A program made the translations under genes and the position numbers. This document shows, piece after piece, positions 10,801-22,317 of a stretch of 64,000 nucleotides of DNA. This stretch comes from Piromyces finnis (taxonomy: Eukaryota; Neocallimastigomycota; Neocallimastigomycetes; Neocallimastigales; Neocallimastigaceae), in the NCBI GenBank assembly GCA_002104945.1, contig MCFH01000039.1, positions 296,501 to 360,500 on the forward strand, given 5' to 3'. Under the pieces are notes generated by a model, which was not told the origin of the DNA, did no database searches, and saw only the letters and a list, made by a program, of their open reading frames with translations. The stretch's first letter is position 1; each line of letters begins with the position of its first letter.

Positions 10801-12424
10801 TGGACTTTTTGCAGATGATATAGTTATTTGTGCTCCAACAAGAGGATGCTTAAAAAAGATGCTTAGAAGAGTTAATGAATGGGCCTTGTATAATGAAATG
10901 GAATTTGGTATCCAGAAGTGTTCAACGATGGTGATTCGTCCTGAATCAATAGAAAATCAGAACAAGAGAGATCCAACATTTTACTTAGCAGGACAACCCA
11001 TTCCAACTACTGATTGTTATACTTATCTTGGTGTTCCATTTGATAAGAATCTGTCCCTTAAACCAGTTATTAAAGCTCTTAATAACAAGGTTTTGAAAGG
11101 ACTTTTCTCAGTCAGTAAATTCTTAAGAAATCCTAATATTCCTATTCCCTTCAAAAAGCTAGTACTTAACTCACAAGTGATTAGCAGAGTTTCATACTTT
11201 GCACCATTACTTGGATCCAACAAAGCCAGGTCTAGGATTGCACAGAAGCATGTTAACAAAGGAATACGATGGGTTGCCGGAGTTCATAAAGCTGTATCGT
11301 TTATATCTTTATACTCTATCTCAAAAGATTTGAATATTCCTCCATTGTCAGCCAAATGTGGGTTAGCTCAGGTTAGATGTTTTAACAAATGGAAAAACTC
11401 AAATTGTATTATCTCACACCTTGTCAATTACATTCCTAAATTTAGAAAATACACGTGGTGCAAATCAAGTAGGACACTTGATAAAAAACTAAAGAAACAT
11501 GGAGATGTTAAAGCAGTTAAAAACTTTTATTGGAAAGATCTCAAAGGGAATTCAATCAAAGCGCAATATTATGATGATAATAAGTTTATTGATACTAAAG
11601 ATTTTATTAAATTATGTTATGAGTACCCAGAGTTTGCCTATGGCTTCTACTGGCTATTGAAAGCAAGAAGCGGATATAAGTTGGATGCTAGAGTTGCCAA
11701 AGCTGCCAAATTTGTTGATCCAGTTTGTCCTAACTACTGTCCATGTTGCAAGTGTGGAGATCAAAGTATTAAACATTGGTTATTAGATTGTCCAACATTT
11801 AGAGATATCCGTATTAAACATTATGATTCCATAGTCCAGCTATTAAATTTTTTCAGTAAACGTAATTCCAATAGTCCTATCAATAATAATGAAATTGATA
11901 ATATCAGTAGAGATAGTAATAATATTAATAGTAATAGTAACAATAGTAATAATAACAATAGTAATAGTAACAATAGTAATAATAACAATAGTAGTAATAG
12001 AAATAATAATATTAGTAATGATAGCAATAGTGAAGATAATAATTCTAATTTAGATAGTAATTTAGTTAATGATAGTAATAGTTCTAATAATCCGGTGAAT
12101 ATTAATGTGTATGATTATTCTAGTGTGTGCAGTAAAATATTTAAATTCCTTCTTGGGGGAAGAAGTTTTAACAATATCAATTACAATTCAAGGGAATGGA
12201 AAGAACTTTGTAAGCGTCAGATTCAATCTGGTACTAACGAAGGAACACCATTCTTGACGGTAACCGCGGAACTTCTAACCAAAATCATGCCTTTTGCTAT
12301 TGGCCAGCAATGGTCAATGTTCAAAAGGTTTGAAGCAACATCCAAGAGCGTCAATGCTGAAGAAACAGTAAGACAGGCCAGGAGGGCCAGCGCAACCAAT
12401 GGAGATCATAATTTTGTCCCATGA
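7898..12424 (+). CDS. LINE polyprotein: APE endonuclease, reverse transcriptase, CCHC finger
   Basis: A single ORF of 1508 residues. Residues 1-110 form a basic, folded-looking domain I do not recognise. Residues about 125-235 are Q-, S- and N-rich. Residues about 238-463 are an apurinic endonuclease-type nuclease (LSWNTNGWN, FQETGNG, VGDFNMS, SDHKP). The reverse transcriptase spans about 715-1000 (SGPDGIP, RPEQFGFR, LDLRKAYDSVP, GVRQGCPLSP, FADD at about 970). A cysteine cluster CPCCKCGDQSIKHWLLDC at about 1278 includes a CCHC finger. An Asn/Ser-rich spacer precedes a conserved C-terminus. The protein would nick target DNA and copy LINE RNA by target-primed reverse transcription. No separate ORF1 is seen, so the N-terminal domain may supply RNA binding (inference). 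The ATG at 7898 is chosen because copy 2 keeps the same start and sequence. Confidence 0.93.
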   Translation: MSVLYIKDKNYIRRGTRSYGIPLDDIRSFFIRGIRSWSVNMLWEKLEVILEDKFNSVISVKYFQTFNDHFFLVKVHGSSKDCIKILHMLKKKLSVTSISFSARSRRNHKYTFSTLKRKILVSNKHQHSIQQSFQQSVQQSVQQSHQQSDLQQDLQQDLQQVSHHENIPDLQQTQFQSQHSTINSNSSINSDNSSIVDSSSVSQPSSNSSTYSSDASSINNDDFNNNNNSNDSSSSNKPVNFSFCLSWNTNGWNHEKRDSISYFTAIFKPLFLCFQETGNGSGSNTDYPCRVTLRNYRHFFKKADESVPGMRGLYLGFHNSCQASLENFSGKYIISIYTFSLWNRFKCSIGNVYMPHSHHNIYVDHAKLEVRLWLQTHSSHPSILVGDFNMSKVKLSNWLSTNGLGDWEILPLRGSTISWTRGDQSSDIDHALINSKMKDLIHSGSFINNFYPVSDHKPLLINGKIIPMEDFSNDFNVPKKILKWNRLKCIEEKESILSHNKFQILSAKSNDPNVSTDELSKEFTSTAFSIADELSITSANNVIKSSFHISQQIFNLQKIKMKLYKRFKKERIYDIDEFIKRIKIYRKLIDYIHKRCNEFRKQEYLHWIKTGCEYMKSHNPKKAWKWIKKTAKIGKDSFFIAQPIKNKNGELVVATEEQLDVWHDHFEKLASDPSGVSLDLEHWYEEPTNKRFSLPMLDEWDINQDISIDEVKSAILSTPNYKASGPDGIPIEFYKALIPSSNDSNNATDNNSSGNTTSDNDAYGLNFILKLFNRIWDGDFPNSWNESSIVSIPKKGDLTDCDNYRGISLINNGIKLISKIVTTRISEYGLKNNFIRPEQFGFRKKEESISLFISIQEICRRRQLDNKETYLAFLDLRKAYDSVPIGNILHKLDCLGIRGKSLQFIKNLYLTSKANVKLDGQFSKSFDVKKGVRQGCPLSPILFNLFINDIFKECEDLGVSLGDTRCCGGLFADDIVICAPTRGCLKKMLRRVNEWALYNEMEFGIQKCSTMVIRPESIENQNKRDPTFYLAGQPIPTTDCYTYLGVPFDKNLSLKPVIKALNNKVLKGLFSVSKFLRNPNIPIPFKKLVLNSQVISRVSYFAPLLGSNKARSRIAQKHVNKGIRWVAGVHKAVSFISLYSISKDLNIPPLSAKCGLAQVRCFNKWKNSNCIISHLVNYIPKFRKYTWCKSSRTLDKKLKKHGDVKAVKNFYWKDLKGNSIKAQYYDDNKFIDTKDFIKLCYEYPEFAYGFYWLLKARSGYKLDARVAKAAKFVDPVCPNYCPCCKCGDQSIKHWLLDCPTFRDIRIKHYDSIVQLLNFFSKRNSNSPINNNEIDNISRDSNNINSNSNNSNNNNSNSNNSNNNNSSNRNNNISNDSNSEDNNSNLDSNLVNDSNSSNNPVNINVYDYSSVCSKIFKFLLGGRSFNNINYNSREWKELCKRQIQSGTNEGTPFLTVTAELLTKIMPFAIGQQWSMFKRFEATSKSVNAEETVRQARRASATNGDHNFVP

Positions 12425-12660
12425 TAAAATTTTGATCTTTGGCTCGGTGTCCCATTGGAAGTCAAATACAATTATTATACTTTAGTATGATAGTGGCTTT
12501 CTTACTTTAATTAAAATTACTAGAATACATTATACCCAATTTTTATTCATTTGTGTTTATTTAAACATATTTTTTTTTATTTTTATTTTATTTTAATTTT
12601 TATATTACATGTATTATAATTTTAATTAAATTAATAATAAAGTTTAAAATATTTGATGCC

Positions 12661-12695
<35 letters not shown>

Positions 12696-12697
<2 letters not shown>

Positions 12698-15600
12698 AAG
12701 AATTAAATCCAAGCATTGCGCAATGGATGCTTGGTTAGTCTTCAAGGGAAAATTATTAGGACTAAGCTCATGGTACTGTGCGATTAAAAAACATTTTATT
12801 CATCAAATTTAAGTATTTGATGAATAAGTGAATGTTTGATTTTTCAGGTAAGTTTGTATAGTATTTAATTAGAAGAGTAATACATTTTGTTGCTGTATTT
12901 TTTCTTTTATTCATGTATTCATGTAGTACTACTCTTCTCTTGTAAGAATCCAATGTAGTCAACTTTAGCATTTGCATTGTACTTTTATATTCATGTAGCT
13001 ATTGTTGTATTGTTTCTTGTAAGAGACTGATTCACTCTACATCATGTAAAAATACTATTCACAAGCTTTCTGGTGTCGACATTCTTGATTCAAATTTTTT
13101 ACCAATTTAAATATTTAATGAAAAGTAAAGTCAAACAATTTTAGTGTCAAAAAGCGAATCGAATTTACTAACAACAAACCAAAACTAGAATTTTAAAAAA
13201 AGTTAACAACTAGAATTCAAAAAAAAAAAAACTTTAAACAAAGCTTCGTAACAATTTTTGTACTATCCAGTACTTTTAAGAAGAGAGAGAGAGACAGATT
13301 TTTTTCCATATACGTTATATTTGTAATTTTTATTAGTATTTATTTTATATTCAATATTTTTTAATTAGAATTTATTATCATGTCAGTCCTTTATATTAAA
13401 GATAAGAATTATATCAGACGTGGTACCCGGTCTTATGGTATCCCCTTAGATGATATTCGCTCCTTCTTTATCCGTGGTATTCGATCATGGTCAGTAAATA
13501 TGCTATGGGAAAAACTCGAGGTTATTCTAGAAGATAAATTTAATTCAGTTATTAGTGTTAAATATTTTCAAACTTTCAATGATCACTTTTTCTTAGTCAA
13601 GGTTCATGGTTCATCGAAAAATTGTATTAAAATCTTACACATGTTAAAGAAGAAACTTTCAGTTACCTCAATTTCCTTTTCAGCTCGTAGTAGAAGGAAT
13701 CATAAATACACTTTTTCCACTCTCAAACGTAAAATTTTAGTTTCTAATAAACATCAACATTCTATTCAACAATCATTTCAACAATCAGTTCAACAATCAG
13801 TTCAACAATCTCATCAACAATCCGATCTTCAACAAGATCTTCAACAGGATCTTCAACAAGTTTCCCATCATGAAAATATTCCAGATCTACAGCAAACACA
13901 ATTTCAATCTCAACATTCAACAATTAATTCTAATAGTTCTATCAACTCTGATAACAGTTCAATAGTTGATAGTTCTTCAGTTTCACAGCCATCTAGTAAT
14001 AGTTCTACTTATTCCTCTGATGCATCATCCATTAATAACGATGACTTTAATAATAATAATAATAGCAACGATTCTTCCTCATCCAACAAGCCTGATAACT
14101 TTTCTTTTTGTCTTAGTTGGAACACCAATGGGTGGAATCATGAAAAGAGGGATAGTATTAGCTATTTCACAGCTATTTTCAAACCATTATTCTTATGTTT
14201 CCAAGAAACTGGTAATGGTTCTGGTTCGAATACAGATTATCCTTGTCGTGTTACTTTGCGAAACTATAGACACTTTTTCAAGAAAGCTGACGAATCAGTT
14301 CCGGGAATGAGAGGTTTATATTTAGGTTTTCACAATTCGTGTCAAGCCTCACTTGAAAACTTCTCTGGAAAGTATATTATTTCTATTTATACTTTTAGTC
14401 TCTGGAATAGATTCAAATGCTCCATTGGAAATGTTTATATGCCTCATAGTCATCACAACATCTATGTTGATCATGCAAAGTTAGAAGTTCGCTTGTGGTT
14501 ACAAACTCATTCATCCCATTCATCGATTCTTGTTGGTGATTTTAATATGTCTAAAGTAAAATTATCCAACTGGTTATCAACTAATGGATTAGGAGATTGG
14601 GAAATTCTTCCGCTTAGAGGGTCTACTATCTCTTGGACTCGAGGTGATCAATCTTCCGACATTGACCATGCTCTTATCAATTCGAAGATGAAAGATCTTA
14701 TTCACTCAGGATCATTTATAAATAATTTTTATCCTGTATCAGACCATAAGCCACTTCTTATTAATGGTAAAATTATTCCTATGGAAGATTTTTCTAATGA
14801 CTTTAATGTTCCTAAGAAAATTCTGAAATGGAATAGATTAAAATGTATTGAGGAAAAGGAATCTATTCTCAGTCATAATAAATTCCAAATACTTTCAGCA
14901 AAATCCAACGATCCTAATGTTTCTACAGATGAACTTTCCAAAGAGTTTACTTCAACTGCTTTTTCAATTGCAGACGAGCTCAGTATTACTTCAGCAAATA
15001 ATGTTATAAAGTCTTCATTTCATATTTCACAACAAATTTTTAATCTTCAAAAAATCAAAATGAAGTTGTATAAGAGATTTAAAAAAGAAAGAATTTATGA
15101 TATAGATGAATTTATTAAAAGAATTAAAATCTACCGTAAACTCATTGATTACATCCACAAAAGATGTAATGAATTTAGGAAGCAAGAATATCTTTGGATT
15201 AAAACAGGATGTGAGTATATGAAGAGTCATAATCCTAAGAAGGCCTGGAAATGGATCAAGAAAACTGCAAAAATTGGAAAAGATTCTTTCTTTATTGCTC
15301 AACCAATTAAAAATAAAAATGGAGAATTAGTTGTTGCTACGGAAGAACAACTAGATGTGTGGCATGATCATTTCGAAAATCTTGCATCAGACCCAAGTGG
15401 TGTAAGTCTTGATTTGGAGCATTGGTATGAAGAACCAACGAATAAACGTTTTTCACTTCCTATGCTTGATGAGTGGGATATCAACCAAGATATTAGTATT
15501 GATGAAGTCAAGTCAGCTATCCTCACTACTCCAAATTATAAAGCATCAGGTCCGGATGGTATTCCAATTGAATTTTACAAAGCATTAGTTCCATCAAGTA

Positions 15601-17767
15601 ATGATTCTAATAATGCTACAGATAATAATTCTTCCGGTAATACTATTTCAGATAATGATGCTCATGGTTTAAATTTTATTCTTAAATTATTCAACCGTAT
15701 TTGGGATGGAGATTTCCCCAACTCATGGAATGAATCCAGTATTGTTTCTATTCCTAAGAAGGGAGATTTGACAGATTGTGATAACTATCGAGGTATATCA
15801 CTTATCAATAATGGTATTAAGTTGATTTCCAAAATTGTCACCACTAGAATCTCAGAATATGGTTTAAAGAATAATTTCATTAGACCTGAACAATTTGGTT
15901 TTCGAAAAAAAGAAGAAAGTATTAGTCTTTTCATTTCAATCCAAGAAATATGCCGTAGACGTCAATTAGATAATAAAGAGACATATTTGGCCTTTTTAGA
16001 TCTCAGGAAAGCATACGATTCAGTCCCAATCGGTAATATTCTCCATAAATTAGATTGTTTAGGAATCCGAGGTAAGAGTCTACAATTCATCAAAAATTTA
16101 TATTTAACATCTAAGGCTAATGTCAAATTAGATGGACAATTCTCGAAATCTTAATAACAAGGTTTTGAAAGGGCTTTTCTCAGTCAGTAAATTCTTAAGA
16201 AATCCTAATATTCCTATTCCTTTCAAAAAACTAGTACTTAACTCACAAGTGATTAGCAGAGTTTCATACTTTGCACCATTACTTGGATCCAACAAAGCTA
16301 GGTCTAGGATTGCTCAGAAGCATGTTAACAAAGGAATACGATGGGTTGCCGGAGTTCATAAAGCTGTATCGTTTATATCTTTATACTCTATCTCAAAAGA
16401 TTTGAATATTCCTCCATTGTCAGCCAAATGTGCGTTAGCTCAGGTTAGATGTTTTAACAAATGGAAAAACTCAAATTGTATTATCTCACACCTTGTCAAT
16501 TACATTCCTAAATTTAGAAAATACACGTGGTGCAAATCAAGTAGGACACTTGATAAAAAATTAAAGAAACATGGAGATGTTAAAGCAGTTAAAAACTTTT
16601 ATTGGAAAGATCTCAAAGGGAATTCAATCAAAGCGCAATATTATGATGATAATAAATTTATTGAAACTAAAGATTTTATTAAATTATGTTATGAATACCC
16701 AGAGTTTGCCTATGGCTTCTACTGGCTATTGAAAGCAAGAAGCGGATACAAGTTGGATGCTAGAGTTGCCAAAGCTGCCAAATTTGTTGATCCAGTTTGT
16801 CCTAACTACTGTCCATGTTGCAAGTGTGGAGATCAAAGTATTAAACATTGGTTATTAGATTGTCCAACATTTAGAGATATCCGTATTAAACATTATGATT
16901 CCATAGTCCAGCTACTAAATTTTTTCAGTCAACGTAATTCCAATAGTCCTATCAATAATAATGAAATTGATAATATCAGTAGAGATAGTAATAACATTAA
17001 TAGTAATAGTAACAATAGTAGTAATAACAATAGTAATAGTAACAATAGTAGTAATAATAGTAACAATAGTAATAGTAACAATAGTAACAATAATAATAGT
17101 AGTAGTAGAAATAATAATATTAGTAATGATAGCAATAGTGAAGATAATAATTCTAATTTAGATAGTAATTTAGTTAATGATAGTAATAGTTCTAATAATC
17201 CGGTGAATATTAATGTGTATGATTATTCTAGTGTGTGCAGTAAAATATTTAAATTCCTTCTTGGGGGAAGAAGTTTTAACAATATTAATTACAATTCAAG
17301 GGAATGGAAAGAACTTTGTAAGCGTCAGATTCAATCTGGTACTAACGAAGGAACACCATTCTTGACGGTAACCGCGGAACTTCTAACCAAAATCATGCCT
17401 TTTGCTATTGGCCAGCAATGGTCAATGTTCAAAAGGTTTGAAGCAACATCCAAGAGCGTCAATGCTGAAGAAACAGTAAGACAGGCCAGGAGGGCCAGCG
17501 CAACCAATGGAGATCATAATTTTGTTCCATGACAAAATTTTGATCTTTGGCTCGGTGTCCCATTGGAAGTCAAATACAATTATTATACTTTAGTATGATA
17601 GTGGCTTTCTTACTTTAATTAAAATTACTAGAATACATTATACCCAATTTTTATTCATTTGTGTTAAAACATATTTTTTTTTTATTTTTATTTTTATTTT
17701 TTAATTTTTTATTACATGTATTATAATTTTAATTAAATTAATAATAAAGTTTATAATATTTGATGCC

Positions 17768-17801
<34 letters not shown>
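12696..17801 (+). mobile_element. LINE copy 2 (5'-truncated leader, internal deletion)
   Basis: The copy starts with GAAAGAATTAAATCC, equivalent to position 7215 of copy 1, immediately after the poly(A) of copy 1, and so lacks the tandem monomers. It is nearly identical to copy 1 through the leader, ORF and 3' UTR and ends in about 31 A (17771-17801). A 407-bp internal deletion removes the RT active site. It shares the strand of copy 1 and the LINE that follows. Confidence 0.92.
13380..17532 (+). pseudogene. Defective LINE polyprotein (RT deletion)
   Basis: The frame is open from 13380 to 16154 and matches residues 1-925 of copy 1, apart from a few substitutions and loss of one His codon (YLHWIK becomes YLWIK). 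At about 16152 the sequence jumps from CTCGAAATCTT to AATAACAAGG. The intervening 407 bp of copy 1 (10674-11080) are absent, including the LDL-partner region GVRQGC and FADD. The deletion shifts the frame; the C-terminal part continues in another frame to 17532, with a longer Asn/Ser tract. The copy cannot make active RT. Confidence 0.92.
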
Positions 17802-17803
<2 letters not shown>

Positions 17804-19524
17804 CAAAGTATGCTCTTTCTCATAATTTTATAAGACCTGAGCAATTTGGTTTTCGCAATAAAGAAGAATGCATTAGCTTATTTATTTCCATTAGAGAAAT
17901 CTATCAAAGATGAAAATTTAAAGGAAAAGTAAATTATGTTGCTCTTCTTGACCTTAAAAAAGAATACGACTCAGTTCCTATTTTTAATATCCATACAAAG
18001 CAATATAAATTAGGTATACGTGGTAAATGTTTTGATTTTCTCAATAATCTCTACTCTACCTCAAAAGCTCGTGCACGTTTCTTGGATATGATTTCCAATG
18101 AATTCCCTATAAACCGTGGTGTAAGACAAGGATGTCCTCTTTCTCCTATACTTTTTAACCTTTTTATCAATGATATTTTAAATAAATGTGAAAGGCTTGG
18201 AGTTAGCTTAGGAAATAAACGTTGTTGTGGTGGCCTTTTCGCTGATGACATTGTTTTGATTGCGCCTAGTAAGAAGAACCTTCAAAAGATGCTCAATCTA
18301 GTCCTTGATTGGGCTAATTTAAATGAAATGTCTTTTGGAATAAATAAATGTGCAACTATTGTTGTTAAACCTATCAATTTTAATAGATCCTCTAGTTATG
18401 TTGACCCAACATTTTACATCGGTATGTACTCGATTCCAAAGGTTTCTTGCTATACTTATCTTGGAATCCCATTCGACGAAGATCTTTCTCTGACTCCTAT
18501 TCTGTCTAATATGTACAAAAAAGTTCAGAAATCTTTATTCTCTTTTAAGAACTTCCTCACCAACAATTGTGTTCCTATTGACTTAAAAAATATAGTAATT
18601 CATTCTTATATTTTAAGCAAAGTCTCTTATTATACTCCTTTGCTTGGTTCTAACAAAAATAGAACTAGAAGAGTCCAATCTCTTATCAATACTGCTGTTT
18701 TATGGAGTGTCAATAGCTTTCACAATAAAAGTTTTAATAACAAAGATTTTGTTTTTGAACGAAATTCATTTATTAATTTGTATGCTCTTACAAGAGATAT
18801 GAAGATTCCTACCCTTTCAGGTATTTGTGCTGTGCAACAAGTGAAATGCTTTGTTAAATGGAGAAAATCAAATTGTATTATTAAAGATCTCGTCCGATCT
18901 ATTCCTCCCATGTCTCATTACTCTTGGGCCAAAGAATCTTGTTCACTACATAAGAAGCTTATGAAAATAAATATTAAAAGTACTAAAGATATTAGAGAAT
19001 ACTATTGGAATAATAGTAGCCTAAATAATGGAAGTAAAGCCATCAGATATACTAACAACAAATTCCTTAATTCAAATCGCCTAATGCATATCAGTCTCAA
19101 TAAACCTCACTTAAATTTAGGAATTACCTGGATTATTCGTATTCGATTCGTTTATAAATACACTACCCGAATTGCTATTGCCAGTAATAGAGTTACTCCT
19201 GACTGCCCTCGTGTCTGTTTATGTTGTGGATATGACAAACAATCTTTTTTCCATTGGATATTAAAATGTTCTGCATTCTCTGAGTATAGAACTTCTTCAC
19301 TTAGCTTTCTTGACGATCTTTTTACCCTTTTTTACAATAGATATAAGAATCAATTCATCACATACTTACTCCCCGAAACGGAAGTAAGAAAAACAATTTA
19401 TAACTATATTTTTACGTTCCTTCTTGGTGGAACTTTAGCTTATGATGAGCTACAAATCGATAAGGCGAAACAAAGACATTTGAATGAACAGCTTTACAGT
19501 TCATCGGGGTCTCATGTTCCATAG
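17802..19524 (+). pseudogene. LINE reverse transcriptase C-terminal half, family 2
   Basis: The frame encodes RT motifs RPEQFGFR, LDLKKEYDSVP, GVRQGCPLSP and FADDIVLIAPS, then the thumb region and a CCHC-type cluster CLCCGYDKQSFFHWILKC near the C-terminus. It ends in SSSGSHVP, comparable with the NFVP end of the other family. An in-frame TGA at 17911-17913 interrupts the RT domain; from there the frame stays open to 19524. The 5' truncation and the stop make the copy non-functional. KEYDS replaces the usual KAYDS. Confidence 0.85.
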
Positions 19525-19850
19525 GTAGAGGGTCTCGGGACTTTTCTTACCTAAGCAATCCCTATAATTAGTAGTTCAATGAAGCTACTTTTTGATTGGT
19601 TTAGTAAGACACCTAATGTCAATAAGAGCGCCGTTGTCGTACCAATATGGCAAAGGAATATTCCTAATGTTCCGTACATAGGGTTCAATGTTTGTATTTC
19701 TTCAAATCAAAACATTATGAGCTCATGGGAGCGTTTAGTAGACACCATACTATCCTACCTGATGCTACTCTTTCATTTAATTTATTAGGTAGGGACCAAT
19801 CCCCCAAAGTACAAATTGCAGAGTTCATTGAACTTTTATGCAACTTTAAT
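17802..19850 (+). mobile_element. 5'-truncated LINE of a second, related family
   Basis: The sequence begins inside the RT domain (frame reading SKYALSHNFIRPEQFGFR) directly after the poly(A) of LINE copy 2. It is clearly homologous to copies 1 and 2 at the protein level but diverged in nucleotide sequence. The 3' UTR runs from 19525 to roughly 19850 with no clear poly(A), so the 3' end is approximate. A GGGTCTCGGGACTTTTC-containing 3' UTR distinguishes the family. Confidence 0.8.
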
Positions 19851-20040
19851 AATTATTTTATTTTATATTTATATTTTTATATAAATATATAAATATATTT
19901 TATTATTTTGTTTTATATATATATATATTTAATTTTATTATCATTATTATTATTTTTTTATAAATAATTATGTTGATTAGTAATTATATCAAATTACTAT
20001 AATAACTTATTCTTTTATTGTTGTTGTTGTTGTTGTTATT
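19851..20040. other. AT-rich spacer
   Basis: Short ATAT and TTTTAT runs and a (GTT)n stretch at about 20020-20037 separate the LINE from the relic gene on the minus strand. I see nothing else in it. Confidence 0.5.
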
Positions 20041-20815
20041 GTTAGTATGATATAAATATGTTGGATTTCGATCCAATCTTTCATGGGAATGAAGAAGAAC
20101 ATTTTTCAAATTATTATAATAGAATAAACTTTCTCTTGTTTCATTATACCCATTACTATACTGATTTATTCTTTTACCGGGAATACTACTACCACCATGT
20201 GTCGCATTAGAATAAATGGATTCGGCAGTAGTACTATAAGGAAGGGAGTATTGGACGATGACAATAATTGCTTATTTCATTTGTAATTAGAGGTTGATCC
20301 TCTTCTTTAAATAATTTTTAGGATAATGAATTGACCTGTTAAAATGGAAAGAAGGTTTTGAAGGGGAAACCGTACTCGGACTCCCCATACTATGAGTACC
20401 GTTGGAAGCATGAATTTCGTTAGAGGTGTAACTAATACCTTTTAAAATTTGAATGACTATAGGTTATTCAAATTTTAAAGGTAGACACGATATTCCGATA
20501 CTATACGAAATTTTTGTAAAAATGAATTTTCACCCTTTTTTGTTTTCCCTAAATCTTTAAAACATTTCTTTTTAAAGCAATAATTACAGCAATATCATAG
20601 GCTAAACTTCCTATTTGTTGTAAAGATACTAATACCCATTTTTTATAGGTATATTCTGCTTTACATTTTGTAATTTCATATCGATTCTCCTTATTATCTT
20701 CATACAAATTTCCGGTAAATATTTGAATTATTTTTATTATATTATAAAGGATACAGATTATCAAAACCCATCGTGTTTTTTCTTTATTTTTAATGAGAAT
20801 TCGAATTCTAATCAA
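20041..20815 (-). pseudogene. Relic of a multi-pass membrane protein with a Ser/Thr-rich tail
   Basis: On the minus strand 20815-20552 reads as a hydrophobic, basic segment with two likely membrane helices (RWVLIICILYNIIKIIQIF and LVSLQQIGSLAYDIAVIIAL). A TAG stop follows near 20549. Below it, another frame continues with a polar tail, for example ISYTSNEIHASNGTHSMGSP then STVSPSKPSFHF, ended by further stops. A transmembrane core followed by a Ser/Thr-rich cytosolic tail resembles receptor or transporter-like proteins, but I cannot name the family. Multiple stops and frame changes show it is dead. Confidence 0.45.
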
Positions 20816-20967
20816 GAGATACCAATCTCCAATAATTTCACTTGAATACCATAATTATATAAAAAGTAATATTTTTATATTAATATTTAAATAAATATTT
20901 AAATAAATGTATATATTAATTAAAAAATAGAGAAATCTAAATCTATATACCATTCTATAATTTTTAT

Positions 20968-22233
20968 TTATTGTATTTCTTTTTTGTAAATAACATTTTC
21001 ATTTGCTTCATGTTCAATAAAATAATTAATTATATAATAACTTCCATAAGAAGAAATTATAGATAATGGTGTTTCACCTTTATTATTAGCTTTGTTTATA
21101 TCCGCTCCTTTTTCTATTAAATATTTCTTAGTATTTCCACCTTTTAGTTCAACTTCTCTATTACAAGCTAATAATAAAGGGGTATTACCTTCAATACCTT
21201 GCTTATTTAAATCCGCACCATAATCAATTAATAACTTAGATATATTTTTTCCCATATTTACAAGATACTAACAATGGTGTTTCACCTTTACTATTTGCTA
21301 TATTTATATTTGCTCCTCTTTCTACTAATAATGGTATACCTTCATCTTTATAAGTACAGCTACACAAACAAAACAAGGGAATCTCACCTTTATTATTGAC
21401 TATATTGACATCCGCGCCTCATTCTACTAAATATTGTATCATTTCTCCATTACCGCTTATATCTTTACAAGCCATATGTAATGGTGTATTACCATTAGTA
21501 TTTTGCATATTAACATCAAAATTATTTTTCAATAAACAGTCTATTGCTTTCTCTTTAAATCCTCTAACGGTATAATATAATGCAGTGTTTTTATCGTTAT
21601 CCTTAATATAAATATTAGCACCATAATTAAGAAATAATTTTAAAACTTCTTACATATTAATATTATCATACCAATAAACCTCACACAATTTAAGTATTGA
21701 CGTAGCTCCTATACTATTTCTTATATTTATATTAGTTCCATACCTAATTAATATAATACCTTTACTATAAAAAAAATAAGGTTATATGTAAGGGAGTTAC
21801 TGACTCGTCAGGTCATCCTGTATGTTCATCTCCATCATAATAATTTGAATTTATATTAAAATTAAGTACAGAATTAAACTTTTCCTCCTTTTCTTTTATC
21901 AATAACAATCTAAATTCTTTTACTGAAAAGGAAACCTTGTTTTTTATAATATAAAAGTAATTTTAAAATAAAATATTATCATATTTAAAATTCTCATCAA
22001 TTTAATAATCTCTATCATACTTGTAATTTTCAAATATTTCTTTTTAACACCTTTTCTAATATTTCTTTTCTTATTATGTCACTTTCTTCATAATTTCTTG
22101 GCTTTAAAATTGAACAAATTAAAAATTTAATATCTTCGACATCAAAACGACCTTCATAATACAAATTATATTCTTTAAGATATTTTATTACCTCGGAATC
22201 TTTTTTATTTTTACAATATTCAAGATTGTTCAT
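20968..22233 (-). pseudogene. Ankyrin-repeat protein pseudogene
   Basis: The minus strand encodes successive ankyrin repeats. An intact stretch (21255-20971) contains LLIDYGADLNKQGIEGNTPL, YLIEKGADINKANNKGETPL and YFIEHEANEN. Upstream, 21480-21256 reads YLVE-stop-GADVNIVNNKGEIPL and LLVERGANINIANSKGETPL, so a stop replaces a residue inside a repeat. The N-terminal part at 22233-22030 (MNNLEYCKNKKDSEVIKYL and so on) ends at another stop. Frameshifts and stops separate the blocks. Ankyrin repeats mediate protein-protein contacts; the partner is unknown. No other domain can be recognised. Confidence 0.75.
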
Positions 22234-22317
22234 ATTTATTTTCTAAAATAAATATTTTTTTTTATGTTTCAAATGCATAAACAAGCAACATTTCTTAATC
22301 AATTTAAATTTAAACAT

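Larger units (their letters stand above)
6821..12695 (+). mobile_element. Full-length LINE (non-LTR retrotransposon), copy 1
   Basis: The element consists of tandem 5' monomers (6821-7290), a structured 5' UTR to 7897, a single ORF (7898-12424), a 3' UTR ending in TTTGATGCCGTT, and a 32-A tail (12664-12695). The ORF is uninterrupted and holds an endonuclease, a reverse transcriptase with FADD and a CCHC finger, so this copy may be competent. No target-site duplication can be assigned, because the 3' side abuts another LINE and the 5' side abuts a LINE relic. Confidence 0.93.

Noticed and set aside
11821-12027. Poly-leucine minus-strand open frame (also at 16929-17135 and 24488-24694)
   Set aside because: Shadow of the Asn/Ser-rich tract of the LINE polyprotein.
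16132-16200. ATG at 16132 as the start of a separate 466-residue protein
   Set aside because: The frame exists only because of the deletion in LINE copy 2; the downstream part is the ordinary LINE C-terminus.
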